Below are positions 28,074 to 37,388 of a stretch of DNA of 64,000 nt, piece after piece. Under the pieces are notes generated by a model. That model saw only the letters and a list, made by a program, of their open reading frames with translations, had not been told where the DNA came from and did not search any database. The stretch is from positions 124,001 to 188,000 of the forward strand of contig NZ_BPKY01000003.1 of the NCBI RefSeq assembly GCF_019656055.1. The letters are read 5' to 3'. Within the stretch, counting starts at the first letter, position 1. Each line of letters opens with the position of its first letter. A program made the position numbers and the translations under genes. The stretch comes from Leuconostoc miyukkimchii (GTDB lineage: Bacteria > Bacillota > Bacilli > Lactobacillales > Lactobacillaceae).

Positions 28074-28601
28074 CTAGTGAGTGAACTCATCACGCAAAAT
28101 ACCATATTTAATTGAATCATAGTACTGATTCTGCCAAAAGCGGACTTTCCGAATACGACCTTCTAATTTCATACCTACTTTGTTACCAACAGTCATCATA
28201 CGTTGGTTACCAGACCAAGTGGTAAAACCAATATGCGGTAAACTAGGAAACATTTGAAATAATATATCAAGCCACATTTTGAGCGCTTTTGATCCGATAT
28301 GCCTTCCCCATAAATTTTGTTGATAAATGACAATTCCTACCTCGAGCCATTGGTGCAAATTACCATCTTCAAAATGTGCAGACACCATACCTACTATTTC
28401 ACCATCCACGACAATAGCTTGTCTTAAGTTTTGATTCACATATCTTACAACATTTTCTTCACCTAAAAATGCCAAACGTGTTGGTAAGGTGTCATGAAAA
28501 TAGGGCCAGTTCCACTGTGTCCATTCTGCATGCGGGTCACTAAACGCCATCTCCCAAAATTTTGATAAATCATTATATTCAAAATTCCTTATCACAATCA
28601 T
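28074..28601 (-). CDS. GNAT-family N-acetyltransferase
   Basis: 175 aa with a single GNAT fold: acidic N-terminal strand, the central IVGMVSAHFEDGN beta strands, the acetyl-CoA loop LWGRHIGSKALKMWLDILF, and the conserved NQRMMTVGNKVGMKLEGRIRK segment that places it near the RimJ/RimL-like acetyltransferases. The substrate cannot be told from sequence. It lies 22 nt upstream of priA, after the engB terminator. Confidence 0.85.
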   Translation of the reverse strand: MIVIRNFEYNDLSKFWEMAFSDPHAEWTQWNWPYFHDTLPTRLAFLGEENVVRYVNQNLRQAIVVDGEIVGMVSAHFEDGNLHQWLEVGIVIYQQNLWGRHIGSKALKMWLDILFQMFPSLPHIGFTTWSGNQRMMTVGNKVGMKLEGRIRKVRFWQNQYYDSIKYGILRDEFTH

Positions 28602-28632
28602 AGCTATATCTCTTTTTTGAATTCATTATAAC

Positions 28633-28665
28633 AAAAAAGAGCCAATTAACATATCACGGCTCTTT
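28633..28665 (-). terminator. clpX-engB terminator
   Basis: Minus strand: AAAGAGCC ... GGCTCTTTTTT hairpin (arms 28665-28658 and 28643-28636) with a T run. It overlaps the engB stop codon. Confidence 0.85.
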
Positions 28666-29249
28666 CATATATGTGATTCTATCCATTCCCACACTTGATC
28701 TTTTCCATACTTTGTTTCAGATGAAAAAAACTGAAAATCACTGCCCTCTTCATCAAATCCGAGTGTGCGCTTTATATTGGCTTCAAATTTATTAAATTTA
28801 CCCTTTGAAATTTTATCGGACTTTGTTGCGACTACTAAAATTGGAATATTATAGTAATGTAGCCATTCATACATCGAAATATCATCTTCGCTTGGCTCAT
28901 GACGTGCATCGACCAAACTCACCACACCGCGTAGCTGTTTACGCGATGTAATATATTCTTCAATCATATAGCCAAATGCTTCACGTTGCTTTTTTGAAAC
29001 TTTAGCATAACCATAACCAGGTACGTCGACAAAATATAATTTATCTTCGACATTATAAAAATTCAATGTTTGTGTCTTACCAGGCTGTGATGAAGTTCGT
29101 GCAAAATTTTTACGTTGAATTAAGGTATTGGTTAATGACGATTTACCGACGTTTGAACGACCGACTAAAGCAATTTCTGGTTTGCCATCAGTCGGATATT
29201 GCGCAGCCGATACTGCACTCATCACCATATCAACATTGTGTACATCCAT
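28665..29249 (-). CDS. engB: Ribosome biogenesis GTPase EngB/YsxC
   Basis: 194 aa TRAFAC GTPase in 50S assembly. G1 [14 protein letters not shown] near residue 30, G2 [14 protein letters not shown]3 [12 protein letters not shown]4 ATKSDKIS. Its ATG overlaps the clpX stop (TAATG), the common clpX-engB coupling. Confidence 0.98.
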   Translation of the reverse strand: MDVHNVDMVMSAVSAAQYPTDGKPEIALVGRSNVGKSSLTNTLIQRKNFARTSSQPGKTQTLNFYNVEDKLYFVDVPGYGYAKVSKKQREAFGYMIEEYITSRKQLRGVVSLVDARHEPSEDDISMYEWLHYYNIPILVVATKSDKISKGKFNKFEANIKRTLGFDEEGSDFQFFSSETKYGKDQVWEWIESHI

Positions 29250-30502
29250 TATTTCACCTTTTTCAACTGTAATTCTGGTTGTTCACCAGCAACAACACTG
29301 GCTTTTGTAATCACAACCTTTGCCACATCATCACGACTTGGAATATCATACATAACGTCTTTCATCGTTAGTTCAATGATTGATCGCAATCCACGTGCGC
29401 CAGTATGCCGCTTAATTGCCAACTCAGCCATGGCCTCTAAAGCATCTGGTCGAAATTCTAATACAACATCATCCAAACCAAGCAATGCTGTATATTGCTT
29501 AATCAACGCATTTTTTGGTTCTGTTAATATTCGAGTTAAGTCCGCTATTTTGAGTTCATCTAATACAGTTACAATAGGTAATCTACCAATGAACTCGGGA
29601 ATTAATCCGAATTTTGTCATATCCTCTGGTTGAACGTGTTCAAGAATATTTTCAGAATCTAAGGCTGCCGCGTTATCATTTGCATCTGAACCAAAACCAA
29701 TAACTCGCTCACCTAGTCGTTCTTTAATGATCGTGTCAATTCCAGCAAAAGCACCACCCACAATAAACAAAATATTTGTTGTATCGACCTGGATTAATTC
29801 TTGTTGTGGATGCTTCCGACCACCTTGTGGTGGTACACTGGCGATTGTGCCTTCTAGCATTTTTAAGAGTGCTTGTTGTACACCTTCACCAGAAACATCA
29901 CGCGTAATTGAAACATTTTCTGATTTTTTAGCTATTTTGTCAATTTCATCAACATAAATAATACCATGTTCAGCAGCTTCAATATCAAAATTAGCTGCTT
30001 GAAGTAACTTCAAAACAATATTTTCAACATCTTCACCAACATAGCCAGCCTCAGTTAATGTTGTTGCATCTGCTATAGCAAATGGTACATTTAAAATACG
30101 TGCCAAACTTTGCGCAAGATAAGTTTTTCCCGAACCGGTTGGTCCAATGAGAGCAATATTTGATTTTTGTAGTTCAATATCTGTTGTCGGTGTATAATTT
30201 TCGTTAATGCGTTTGTAGTGGTTATAGACCGCTACCGCAAGTGTTTTTTTAGCGTCATCTTGTCCAATCACATAATCATTTAATTCATCAACAATTTCAT
30301 GTGGTGTAGGTAAAGATAGCGTTGTCATTGTTTCGCCTTTATCCACTGCTAATTCCTCGTCAATAATATTTTTTGCTAAGTCTACGCATTCGTTACAAAT
30401 ATAAATACCATTTGGTCCAGCAACGATTTTTTGAACCTCGCTGGCAGACTTGCCACAAAAACTACAATAAATTTCTTCTTCAAGATTTGGTGTTTGTGCC
30501 AT
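29249..30502 (-). CDS. clpX: ClpX, ATPase subunit of ClpXP protease
   Basis: 417 aa AAA+ unfoldase. The N-terminal C4 zinc domain (CSFCGKS ... CNECVDL) binds adaptors; Walker A is [15 protein letters not shown], Walker B is [19 protein letters not shown] is near the IGF-type loop that docks ClpP. The start is taken as ATG 30502 with AAGGA 8 nt upstream; an in-frame GTG 15 nt earlier would overlap that site. No clpP is in the window. Confidence 0.97.
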   Translation of the reverse strand: MAQTPNLEEEIYCSFCGKSASEVQKIVAGPNGIYICNECVDLAKNIIDEELAVDKGETMTTLSLPTPHEIVDELNDYVIGQDDAKKTLAVAVYNHYKRINENYTPTTDIELQKSNIALIGPTGSGKTYLAQSLARILNVPFAIADATTLTEAGYVGEDVENIVLKLLQAANFDIEAAEHGIIYVDEIDKIAKKSENVSITRDVSGEGVQQALLKMLEGTIASVPPQGGRKHPQQELIQVDTTNILFIVGGAFAGIDTIIKERLGERVIGFGSDANDNAAALDSENILEHVQPEDMTKFGLIPEFIGRLPIVTVLDELKIADLTRILTEPKNALIKQYTALLGLDDVVLEFRPDALEAMAELAIKRHTGARGLRSIIELTMKDVMYDIPSRDDVAKVVITKASVVAGEQPELQLKKVK

Positions 30503-30529
30503 ATTATATTCCTTCACATTTTATTTCAG

Positions 30530-30581
30530 TGACGCAATTATATTAAATTTAAATACCCTTCTATTCTAACAGATTGCGTCA
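30530..30581. promoter_or_regulatory. 9-bp inverted repeat flanking the clpX promoter region
   Basis: TGACGCAAT (30530-30538) and ATTGCGTCA (30573-30581) are exact reverse complements, 34 nt apart, within the ~140-nt gap upstream of clpX. TATAAT on the minus strand (30543-30538) abuts the proximal arm. It does not resemble a CtsR site. An operator is inferred only. Confidence 0.35.
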
Positions 30582-30643
30582 TTATTTTAAGTGAGAATTT
30601 TTGGGGATATGAAATCAATCAACATGTTTAACATTTTGAAATT

Positions 30644-30667
30644 AAAAAAAGCCTAACGGCTTTTTTT
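30644..30667 (-). terminator. tig terminator
   Basis: AAAAAAAGCC - TAAC - GGCTTTTTTT: a short stem with A7/T7 tracts, usable in both orientations; positioned 34 nt after the tig stop codon. Confidence 0.85.
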
Positions 30668-30700
30668 AGTAAAGTAATTTTCCAAAAAATTAAATATAAT

Positions 30701-31996
30701 TTACTTTGTTTTTGCAGAGTCTGTAATGCGCTTGATAACTTCACGCATTGCGATATCATGCTTCAACAATGAATTAGACAAACTCTCACGTACTTGAGCA
30801 GCTTCCATGTTATATTGTGCAGCCAAACTTGCTACTTCTTCATCGATTTGAGATTCAGTAGGTTCAATAGCTTCTGCCTTAACAATTGCTTCAAGAACTA
30901 AATTAGTCTTAACACGTGTAGATGCACCTTCTTCAAATTGCTTGTGCAAATCATCTTCAGTTTGACCTGAAATTTGGAAGAACATTTCGCGTGAAATACC
31001 TTGTTGTTGTAATTGTGCCAAGTATTGATCAATTTGACGGTGAACATCTTCATCAATCATTTCTTCAGGAATTTCATCACCTTCAACAGAAGCATTTTCA
31101 ACTGCCTTGGTAATAACAGCATCTTCAAAAGCAGCTTGTGCTGAGGCAGCCTTTTCTTCAGATAACTTCTTTGTTGTCTTTTCCTTTAATTCAGCTAAAG
31201 TTTCAACTTCTTCGTCAACATCCTTAGCAAATTCATCATCTAATTCAGGTAATTCCTTACGCTTTAATTCATGAATTTTAACTTCAAACAAAGCTTCCTT
31301 ACCCGCAAGATCAGCCGCTTGATAGTCTTCAGGGAATGTCACAGTAACAGATACTTCTTCACCTGCCAAATGACCAACCAATTGTTCTTCAAATCCAGGA
31401 ATAAATTGTCCTGAACCCAATTCCAATGAAAAGTCATCTGCTTGGCCACCATCGAAATGATCACCATCAACTGAACCATCAAAGTCAATAATCACTGTAT
31501 CGCCATTTTCAGCTTTAACTTCAGCTTCTTGCAAAACTAATTCTGCTTGACCATCTTGCAAACGCTTAATTTCAGCATCAACATCAGCATCTGTTACTTC
31601 TGTATCAGTTGCTTCAACTTCAAGGTTCAAATATTCACCCAATTTTACTTCTGGGGCAGTTGTAATTTCGGCCTTCATTGTCCAATTTTCGCCTTTATTC
31701 ATTGACACAGGTTCAATGTTAGGACGTCCAACTGGTGTTACATCAGCTTCTTCAACAGCTGCTTCATAGGCTGCTGGTAAAACAATATCCATTGTTTCTT
31801 GATACAAAGCTTCTTCACCAAACTTTGAGAAGAAGAGTGCTTTTGTCACTTTACCCTTACGGAATCCAGGGATAGAAACTTCGTTCTTATTACGTTGAAA
31901 AGCTTTTTCCAAGCCTTCTTCAACTTGTGCGCGTGAAATTTCAAATTCTAATGTGCCTTGGTTTTTTTTATCCGCAGCTGGTGTCCAGTTAGACAT
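30701..31996 (-). CDS. tig: Trigger factor
   Basis: 431 aa ribosome-associated chaperone and peptidyl-prolyl isomerase. The ribosome-docking signature GFRKGK is at ~44-49, the FKBP-like domain (~160-245) carries NGDTVIIDFDGSVDG, and the C-terminal arms (~250-431) are helical and acidic. Strong GGAGG before the ATG. Monocistronic, with its own promoter and terminator. Confidence 0.98.
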   Translation of the reverse strand: MSNWTPAADKKNQGTLEFEISRAQVEEGLEKAFQRNKNEVSIPGFRKGKVTKALFFSKFGEEALYQETMDIVLPAAYEAAVEEADVTPVGRPNIEPVSMNKGENWTMKAEITTAPEVKLGEYLNLEVEATDTEVTDADVDAEIKRLQDGQAELVLQEAEVKAENGDTVIIDFDGSVDGDHFDGGQADDFSLELGSGQFIPGFEEQLVGHLAGEEVSVTVTFPEDYQAADLAGKEALFEVKIHELKRKELPELDDEFAKDVDEEVETLAELKEKTTKKLSEEKAASAQAAFEDAVITKAVENASVEGDEIPEEMIDEDVHRQIDQYLAQLQQQGISREMFFQISGQTEDDLHKQFEEGASTRVKTNLVLEAIVKAEAIEPTESQIDEEVASLAAQYNMEAAQVRESLSNSLLKHDIAMREVIKRITDSAKTK

Positions 31997-32029
31997 TGTA
32001 AGTCCTCCAAATGTTTTAAATACCTTTTA

Positions 32030-32058
32030 ATTTTATCTTAAAAACCATTAAATCACAA
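32030..32058 (-). promoter_or_regulatory. tig promoter
   Basis: Minus strand: TTGTGA (32058-32053), 17-bp spacer, TAAAAT (32035-32030), 34 nt before the ATG. Confidence 0.75.
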
Positions 32059-32156
32059 CATTTTTGTCTTATTTTTTTAAATTCAATCATATCTCTTTAA
32101 AAAATATACTGTTCTGATTTAAATTAATACATAACTCATGTATTTTCAGCCAATAT

Positions 32157-32189
32157 AAAAAGTCAATTAATACTTAAATCAATTGACTT
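32157..32189 (-). terminator. SDR-gene terminator
   Basis: Minus strand: AAGTCAATT (32189-32181), 12-nt loop, AATTGACTTTTTA. It lies 25 nt after the SDR stop codon. Confidence 0.75.
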
Positions 32190-32213
32190 GCAACTTAATT
32201 TTGATAAAAATGC

Positions 32214-32990
32214 TTATTGAAACTTAATCCCACCATCAACAGCTAATGACTGTCCTGTAATGTAGTCAGCTTGATCAGATACTAAGAAAGCAACATATTT
32301 TGCAATATCTTCTGGCTCTTCACCACGTCCTAACAAAATACCATCAATGAACGCTTGACGTGTCGAACCCAATGGCACATTTTTCCGTTCAGCAAATCGT
32401 GCATCAATTTCATCCCACATCGGTGTTAAGACAATACCTGGATTATAGGCGTTGACGCGAATATTATCCACCGCTAGTTCTTTTGCGGCAGCCTGCATTA
32501 AACCACGTGCAGCAAATTTAGTTGCCGAATAGATACCTAACATTTCAAAACCTTCCATACCGGCAATTGATGAAGCTAATATGATTGTTCCGCCTTGTTT
32601 ACCATTTTTACGTAAAGCTTCAGGTGCTGCTTGCAGTGCCCATATTTGAGATTTTAAATTAATATTTAATATATTATCGACTTCTTCTTCAGGTGTTTCT
32701 TCAATTGTATCTACCCAGTCAATACCTGCATTAGCAACAAAAGTATCCAAACGACCATACTGCGTGATCGCATATTGTACTAAATCAAAATTCACCTGAC
32801 GTGATTGAACATCCCCAACAAATAGTGAGGCTTCACCACCTGCAGCTTTAATTTTGTCAACAACATGACTTAGCTTACTTTCTGTTCGACCATTCACAAT
32901 AACAGCATAACCATCTTTAGCTAACCGTAAAGCAATTCCTTCGCCAATTCCTTGTCCACCACCTGTTATAATTGCTACTTTTTCTGCCAT
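32214..32990 (-). CDS. Short-chain dehydrogenase, acetoin/diacetyl reductase-like (butanediol dehydrogenase type)
   Basis: 258 aa classical SDR: cofactor loop TGGGQGIGEG at ~9-18, NAG (VANAGIDW), catalytic Ser in LASSIAGMEG and YSATK (Tyr-x-x-x-Lys). The segment NPGIVLTPMWDEID and the C-terminal YITGQSLAVDGGIKF resemble BudC/ButA acetoin(diacetyl) reductases, so reduction of diacetyl or acetoin with NADH is the most likely activity; the exact substrate is inferred. Start ATG 32990 has AAGGAG upstream. Rex-like and cre-like sites precede it, consistent with a redox-balancing enzyme. Confidence 0.85.
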   Translation of the reverse strand: MAEKVAIITGGGQGIGEGIALRLAKDGYAVIVNGRTESKLSHVVDKIKAAGGEASLFVGDVQSRQVNFDLVQYAITQYGRLDTFVANAGIDWVDTIEETPEEEVDNILNINLKSQIWALQAAPEALRKNGKQGGTIILASSIAGMEGFEMLGIYSATKFAARGLMQAAAKELAVDNIRVNAYNPGIVLTPMWDEIDARFAERKNVPLGSTRQAFIDGILLGRGEEPEDIAKYVAFLVSDQADYITGQSLAVDGGIKFQ

Positions 32991-33011
32991 GAGAAAACTC
33001 CTTACATTTAT

Positions 33012-33029
33012 TTGTGATTTATTTAACAA
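33012..33029. promoter_or_regulatory. Rex-like operator
   Basis: TTGTGA-TTTATT-TAACAA, 11 of 12 matches to the Rex consensus TTGTGA-N6-TCACAA, 22 nt upstream of the SDR start codon. Rex senses the NADH/NAD ratio, which fits an NADH-consuming reductase. Binding is inferred. Confidence 0.6.
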
Positions 33030-33034
33030 ATTAA

Positions 33035-33050
33035 TTGTAAACGCTTTCTT
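33035..33050. promoter_or_regulatory. cre-like (CcpA) site
   Basis: The minus strand reads AGAAAGCGTTTACA, one mismatch (first base) from the cre pattern TGWAARCGNTTWCA. It is centred about 52 nt before the SDR start and 5 nt from the Rex-like site. Confidence 0.5.
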
Positions 33051-33083
33051 TAAATAAGTCAATCACCACACTAAATAGTCAAC

Positions 33084-33117
33084 AAAAAAATCTATCTTGA
33101 TTAAGATAGATTTTTTA
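33084..33117 (-). terminator. nadR terminator
   Basis: Minus strand: AAAAAATCTATCTTA ... AAGATAGATTTTTTT, a long A/T-tract hairpin starting 4 nt after the nadR stop codon. Confidence 0.88.
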
Positions 33118-33120
33118 CTA

Positions 33121-34272
33121 TTACAAATGTTTAATATTAAATCCAGTTCTCTCTTGGATAGCATCAAGTGCTTGTAGATAACGCGCATAGTAGCCATAAG
33201 GATCGTCACTGTCTCCCTTGGCATCGAGTAGTACTACTTTATCCATAAACCCGTAATGGCTTATGACACGCATTAATTCATTATGAAATGCCCACCTTGA
33301 ATCCTCATCAGCATTCTCCATGTTACGAAAACCGTCATTAACATAAGGTGTCACCGGTGGAATAATTAGAATTAAATCAATTAACTCTTCACTCACCGTA
33401 TTATCGAACAATGGCTGAAGCTGCTTATTGTCTTCTTCACTTAGCCACAAATTAGCATATACTTTTGTAACCATTGCATCCGTATCAAAAAATGTTAAAC
33501 CGTTGTTAGCTGGCGAGTTTATTTCCCTAGAATTTGCATCATACTGACCTTGAATTAATCTAATATAATCTTTTACTACCAATTCATCATCACTCACATT
33601 AGAGCGCTCTTGATACTCACGTGCATATTCTTCTGAAAAAGGTGAATTACTTGTTCGCGCTAAGCGGCGCACTAAAGTAGATTTTCCTGTCGATGCTGAG
33701 CCCATAATCGTTACTTTTTTGGCAAAATGACGTCGGAAAACACGATTAATATAATCCCAATTGCCAATTGGATTCTCACGAATTGCAGTTGCTGATATTT
33801 TTAATACCGTACGATCCATCAAACTCACTTTAAATTGATTAGTTTGTGGTAATCGCTTCTCTAATTCCTGTTTATATTCCGCTTCACCAGTATAAAATGT
33901 GATTTTTGCATCTTGATTCACAACATTGCGTTTGACAGTTTCAACTAAAATTCGTGTCCACTCGTCCCATCCAGTTGGCATTTGAGGGATGTCATCTTCA
34001 TTAATGTAATCAACTTTAATATCTGTCTCATCACTAAATGCTTCGCGTAAGTAGCGAAAACGCTTTTCAACAGACAATCCCATTTGATCACCACGATCAC
34101 CTGTATAACCTGAAGCAATGACGACAACCCCATCATTTAAGGCCGCTGCTTTATAAATCTCTGCCTGATGACCGACATGCATTGGTGCTAATGTGCCAAA
34201 AAACACCCCAATGTTTTCACCTTCTAAATCATCTGTATATAGATTTCCTGCAAAAGTTCTCATGCTTACCAC
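33121..34272 (-). CDS. nadR: NadR-type bifunctional NMN adenylyltransferase / ribosylnicotinamide kinase
   Basis: 383 aa. The N-terminal nucleotidyltransferase domain has GVFFGTLAPMHVGH (22-35) and ISATAIREN (159-167); the C-terminal kinase domain starts with P-loop GSASTGKSTLVRRLA (191-205). It converts imported nicotinamide riboside to NMN and then NAD. There is no N-terminal HTH, so the repressor function of enterobacterial NadR is absent. The start may be GTG 34272 (AGGGG 7 nt upstream) or ATG 34263. It follows pnuC by 20 nt, giving a transporter-kinase pair. Confidence 0.93.
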   Translation of the reverse strand: MVSMRTFAGNLYTDDLEGENIGVFFGTLAPMHVGHQAEIYKAAALNDGVVVIASGYTGDRGDQMGLSVEKRFRYLREAFSDETDIKVDYINEDDIPQMPTGWDEWTRILVETVKRNVVNQDAKITFYTGEAEYKQELEKRLPQTNQFKVSLMDRTVLKISATAIRENPIGNWDYINRVFRRHFAKKVTIMGSASTGKSTLVRRLARTSNSPFSEEYAREYQERSNVSDDELVVKDYIRLIQGQYDANSREINSPANNGLTFFDTDAMVTKVYANLWLSEEDNKQLQPLFDNTVSEELIDLILIIPPVTPYVNDGFRNMENADEDSRWAFHNELMRVISHYGFMDKVVLLDAKGDSDDPYGYYARYLQALDAIQERTGFNIKHL

Positions 34273-34292
34273 TGTAATCCCCTACTGATTCA

Positions 34293-35057
34293 CTATTTCT
34301 TCGTCAACTTCCGCCATTGTATAATACCGTAAATTGCATTGACAGTTAATGCCAAATTCATGCCCAGCATGGCAAAGGCACTTGGATCCGCATGACCTGT
34401 CCAAGCGCGTCCCCACAAAATAATTTCAACGATATCAAACAACAACCAAGCATACCAAGATTCCGCCAACTTAGCAGTTTGTAGTATCTGTGCACCCATG
34501 GATATTGTTGTTGTCAGGCCATCCATATATGGTTGTCGCGATCCGGCTTGTTCCAGTATAAGACCAACAATTACTAAAATAACTAAAAACACAGGAATAA
34601 CAAAAATCCACTGTTTAGTTGACATGTATTTTGTAGTCACAACATCTTGATTACTTTTTGAAACATCTTTATCACGTTTCATAAAACCAAGCCATGCAAT
34701 AATACCAACAAACTGCATGATAACCCAAAAAGCACTTAATGCCACCTCACCAAACAACTGTGATTGAAATGCCAATGGCATGTACATAGCTGAGTATATT
34801 AAGCCCCAAAAATAGTTAGTAATTCTACCTTTAGCTACCAAAACTACCGTAATAATATTCATCAGTCCTGTTGCCAAACCAAACCAATCATAGCTGTGGC
34901 TATGCGTAACACCAAAAAGCCAGACGGTGCATTGTAACAAGACTAACACAATAAATAAAAGTGCTTCCGGTACGGTCCAACCAAACAATAGTTCCCTAGC
35001 AATATTAGCAGGATTGAAGTATTGCCAGAAACGATTTCTACGGATCTCATTTGCCAT
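34293..35057 (-). CDS. pnuC: PnuC nicotinamide riboside transporter
   Basis: 254 aa with about seven transmembrane helices. The W(Y)xW-rich TM segments (YFWGLIYSAMYMPLA, SWYAWLLFDIVEIILWG) are typical of PnuC. Facilitated uptake of nicotinamide riboside is driven by phosphorylation by NadR, encoded next. GGAG precedes the ATG. Confidence 0.95.
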   Translation of the reverse strand: MANEIRRNRFWQYFNPANIARELLFGWTVPEALLFIVLVLLQCTVWLFGVTHSHSYDWFGLATGLMNIITVVLVAKGRITNYFWGLIYSAMYMPLAFQSQLFGEVALSAFWVIMQFVGIIAWLGFMKRDKDVSKSNQDVVTTKYMSTKQWIFVIPVFLVILVIVGLILEQAGSRQPYMDGLTTTISMGAQILQTAKLAESWYAWLLFDIVEIILWGRAWTGHADPSAFAMLGMNLALTVNAIYGIIQWRKLTKK

Positions 35058-35085
35058 ATTAACTTCTCCAAAAAGTATTTCTTAA

Positions 35086-35094
35086 ATTATAACA
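35086..35094 (-). promoter_or_regulatory. pnuC-nadR extended -10 promoter
   Basis: Minus strand: TGT-TATAAT (35094-35086), 28 nt before the pnuC ATG. No clear -35, as expected for an extended -10. Confidence 0.6.
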
Positions 35095-35120
35095 AAATTT
35101 AAGATGCAAATGACAAAAAC

Positions 35121-35561
35121 TTATGATGTGAACAATGTTAGATATTCACTATACCCTTCGTGTGCCAATTCATTTTTTGGTACAAACCGCATACTAGCAG
35201 AATTGATGCAGTAGCGTAAACCGCCCTTGTCCACCGGACCATCAGTAAATAAATGACCTAAATGTGAGCCAGAATCCTTTGACGTAACTTCAGTTCTAGT
35301 CATACCAAGTGAGTGATCAACATGGCGTTGCACATTACTATCATCTATACTTTTTGTAAATGATGGCCAACCACAACCCGCATCATACTTATCAGTCGAA
35401 CTAAACAATGGTTCACCACTGACAACATCTACAAAAATGCCATCATCCCACCATTGATCATATTTACCCGTAAAAGGACGCTCTGTGGCAGCATGTTGTG
35501 TCACTTCATATTCTTCCGGTGTTAATCGTTTTCTGAGTTCTTCATCTGTATATTTTTTCAT
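35121..35561 (-). CDS. msrB: Peptide-methionine (R)-S-oxide reductase
   Basis: 146 aa; repairs oxidised methionine (R epimer). The substrate pocket [22 protein letters not shown] and the catalytic cysteine in [11 protein letters not shown] are present. The two CxxC zinc sites found in some MsrB are missing, so this is the zinc-free form. AAAGGAAAC precedes the ATG. Confidence 0.97.
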   Translation of the reverse strand: MKKYTDEELRKRLTPEEYEVTQHAATERPFTGKYDQWWDDGIFVDVVSGEPLFSSTDKYDAGCGWPSFTKSIDDSNVQRHVDHSLGMTRTEVTSKDSGSHLGHLFTDGPVDKGGLRYCINSASMRFVPKNELAHEGYSEYLTLFTS

Positions 35562-35699
35562 GAATCGTTTCCTTTTTCATTCAGATTAGTATCATAAATT
35601 ATTCCGGTAACTTTGTTTAAAAAAAGATTAGTATGCTAAAACGCACACAAAATCTGTTTTCAATGGGTATTAACTTGTGGGATGCTTTTGTTAAAATTA

Positions 35700-37115
35700 C
35701 TAATCTAGATTTGTGATTTCAGCAATTGCCTGTGCATAAATTGAAATTGAACGATATAAATCATCCAGTAATGCAAACTCATTGGCTTGATGCATAGTAT
35801 CTGGTGAATCTGGAAATAGCGCACCAAAAGCCACACCACGCGTCATTAAACGACCATACGTGCCACCACCAATAACTTGATCATGTGCTGGCAATCCTGT
35901 TTGTTCATGATATACATTTAATAATGTTTCAACAATCGGATCAGATGGCGCTACATAGTGTGGTACTTGCGCATGACCACCAATCGTTGGCTTAACATCC
36001 CAATCACCAAGTTGTGATGCCAAACCATTCACGATTTCTTCTGGTGTAATCCCTTTTGGATAACGGAAGTTGAAATTAATAAACAATTCGCCACCATCAA
36101 CAAATTTTTGAATCCCTACATTCATTGATAGTGCACCCATGACGTCATCAGTATAATTAATACCAAATTTTTTACCAATTGTATCCTGATGTGCAGGTGT
36201 GCCTAGATATGTTAGATATGATTTTGCTGTACCACCAAAATCCAATTTTTGTAGGAAATTAGCCAAATACGTACCGGCATTTTCACCGGTTTCAGGCATT
36301 GCTCCGTGAACTTGTTTTCCCTTCAATGTCAAGTTAATTACGTCAGATTGAACAGACACAGAACCAGAAATTTGTGTGTTTGCTGACAAAAATGTTTGAA
36401 AGTCAGCAACTATATTATCAGATTGATCGGATTTCACAGTTGCAGTCGCCAAACCAGGTACCATGTTTGTTCGCAATCCAGACTCAAATGATAACAATGT
36501 ATCTGACCCAGTATTAGTCGCTTTATCATTGATTAGAACTTGAACATTTCCTTTTTCACCGTTAATAATTGGATATTCCGCATCTGGTGAGAAACCAAAC
36601 ACAGGTTCAGGTTCAACCTCAAAGTAGCGTTTCATACCTATCCAGTCGTTTTCTTCATCGGTACCAAAAATTAAGCGCACACGACGTTTCAAAGGTACAT
36701 TTAAATCTGATAGGATTTTAAAAGCGTAGTATGCAGCCATACCTGGTCCCTTATCATCTGAGGCACCTCGAGCAATAATTTTATCGTCAGTCACTATTGG
36801 CACAAATGGATCACTTTCCCAACCGTCTCCAGCAGGCATAACATCAACATGAGATAGAATAGCAACATATTCATCTGCAGTTTCAGGACCAATCTCTATA
36901 TAACCAACAACATTATCAATATTCTTTGTTGTGAAACCATCACGTTCAGCAATTGCCAAAGCATGCAACAAAGCATTTTTGGGTCCTGGGCCAACAGGCG
37001 CATCTGCAGTTGCTTGCGTATCATCACGAACAGATTCAACAGCTAGTAGCGATTTTAAATCCTCAAGATAAGCAAGTTGCCGAGAAGCTGTTTCTTGTTT
37101 CCAATCAATTGTCAT
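35700..37115 (-). CDS. pepV: Dipeptidase PepV (M20 family)
   Basis: 471 aa zinc dipeptidase of lactic acid bacteria. Metal ligands are in AILSHVDVMPAGDGW, ARGASDDKGPGMA and FGTDEENDWIGMKRY; DSPDTMHQANEF supplies a late ligand. Start ATG 37115 (MTIDWKQE) matches family N-termini; the in-frame ATG at 37139 has no Shine-Dalgarno. It supplies amino acids from oligopeptide breakdown. Confidence 0.96.
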   Translation of the reverse strand: MTIDWKQETASRQLAYLEDLKSLLAVESVRDDTQATADAPVGPGPKNALLHALAIAERDGFTTKNIDNVVGYIEIGPETADEYVAILSHVDVMPAGDGWESDPFVPIVTDDKIIARGASDDKGPGMAAYYAFKILSDLNVPLKRRVRLIFGTDEENDWIGMKRYFEVEPEPVFGFSPDAEYPIINGEKGNVQVLINDKATNTGSDTLLSFESGLRTNMVPGLATATVKSDQSDNIVADFQTFLSANTQISGSVSVQSDVINLTLKGKQVHGAMPETGENAGTYLANFLQKLDFGGTAKSYLTYLGTPAHQDTIGKKFGINYTDDVMGALSMNVGIQKFVDGGELFINFNFRYPKGITPEEIVNGLASQLGDWDVKPTIGGHAQVPHYVAPSDPIVETLLNVYHEQTGLPAHDQVIGGGTYGRLMTRGVAFGALFPDSPDTMHQANEFALLDDLYRSISIYAQAIAEITNLD

Positions 37116-37151
37116 AGTATTTTGTAACCTTTCACTCATTATATATACTTA

Positions 37152-37179
37152 ATTATACTGTTTGTCTTGATTATAGCAA
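37152..37179 (-). promoter_or_regulatory. pepV promoter
   Basis: Minus strand: TTGCTA (37179-37174), 16-bp spacer, TATAAT (37157-37152), about 37 nt before the pepV ATG. Confidence 0.7.
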
Positions 37180-37189
37180 GCATATGCGT

Positions 37190-37198
37190 TGATATAAT
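37190..37198 (+). promoter_or_regulatory. Extended -10 promoter, divergent from pepV
   Basis: TGA-TATAAT on the plus strand, 11 nt from the pepV -35. It would transcribe a ~185-nt leader ahead of the 56-aa ORF. Confidence 0.5.
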
Positions 37199-37255
37199 AT
37201 TATTCAGTTTTTAAAGTAATACCATCATTATCATACGCAGTTTTAATGCGGTTAT

Positions 37256-37284
37256 TTGTAAAAAACGTTTTAATCATATAGAAT
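37256..37284 (+). promoter_or_regulatory. Second plus-strand promoter
   Basis: TTGTAA (37256-37261), 17-bp spacer, TAGAAT (37279-37284), upstream of the 56-aa ORF at 37389. Confidence 0.5.
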
Positions 37285-37388
37285 GAACTGTGAATACTTC
37301 AGGGTCATGAAAATGTCTCTTAAAAACAAAGTTAGGAATTACTTGGTGAGATTAGACATTAAATCAAGTATATAAAGGTATATCACAT

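Noticed and set aside
32991-33062. 24-residue N-terminal extension of the SDR
   Set aside because: It covers the Rex-like and cre-like sites and lacks the ribosome binding site present before ATG 32990.
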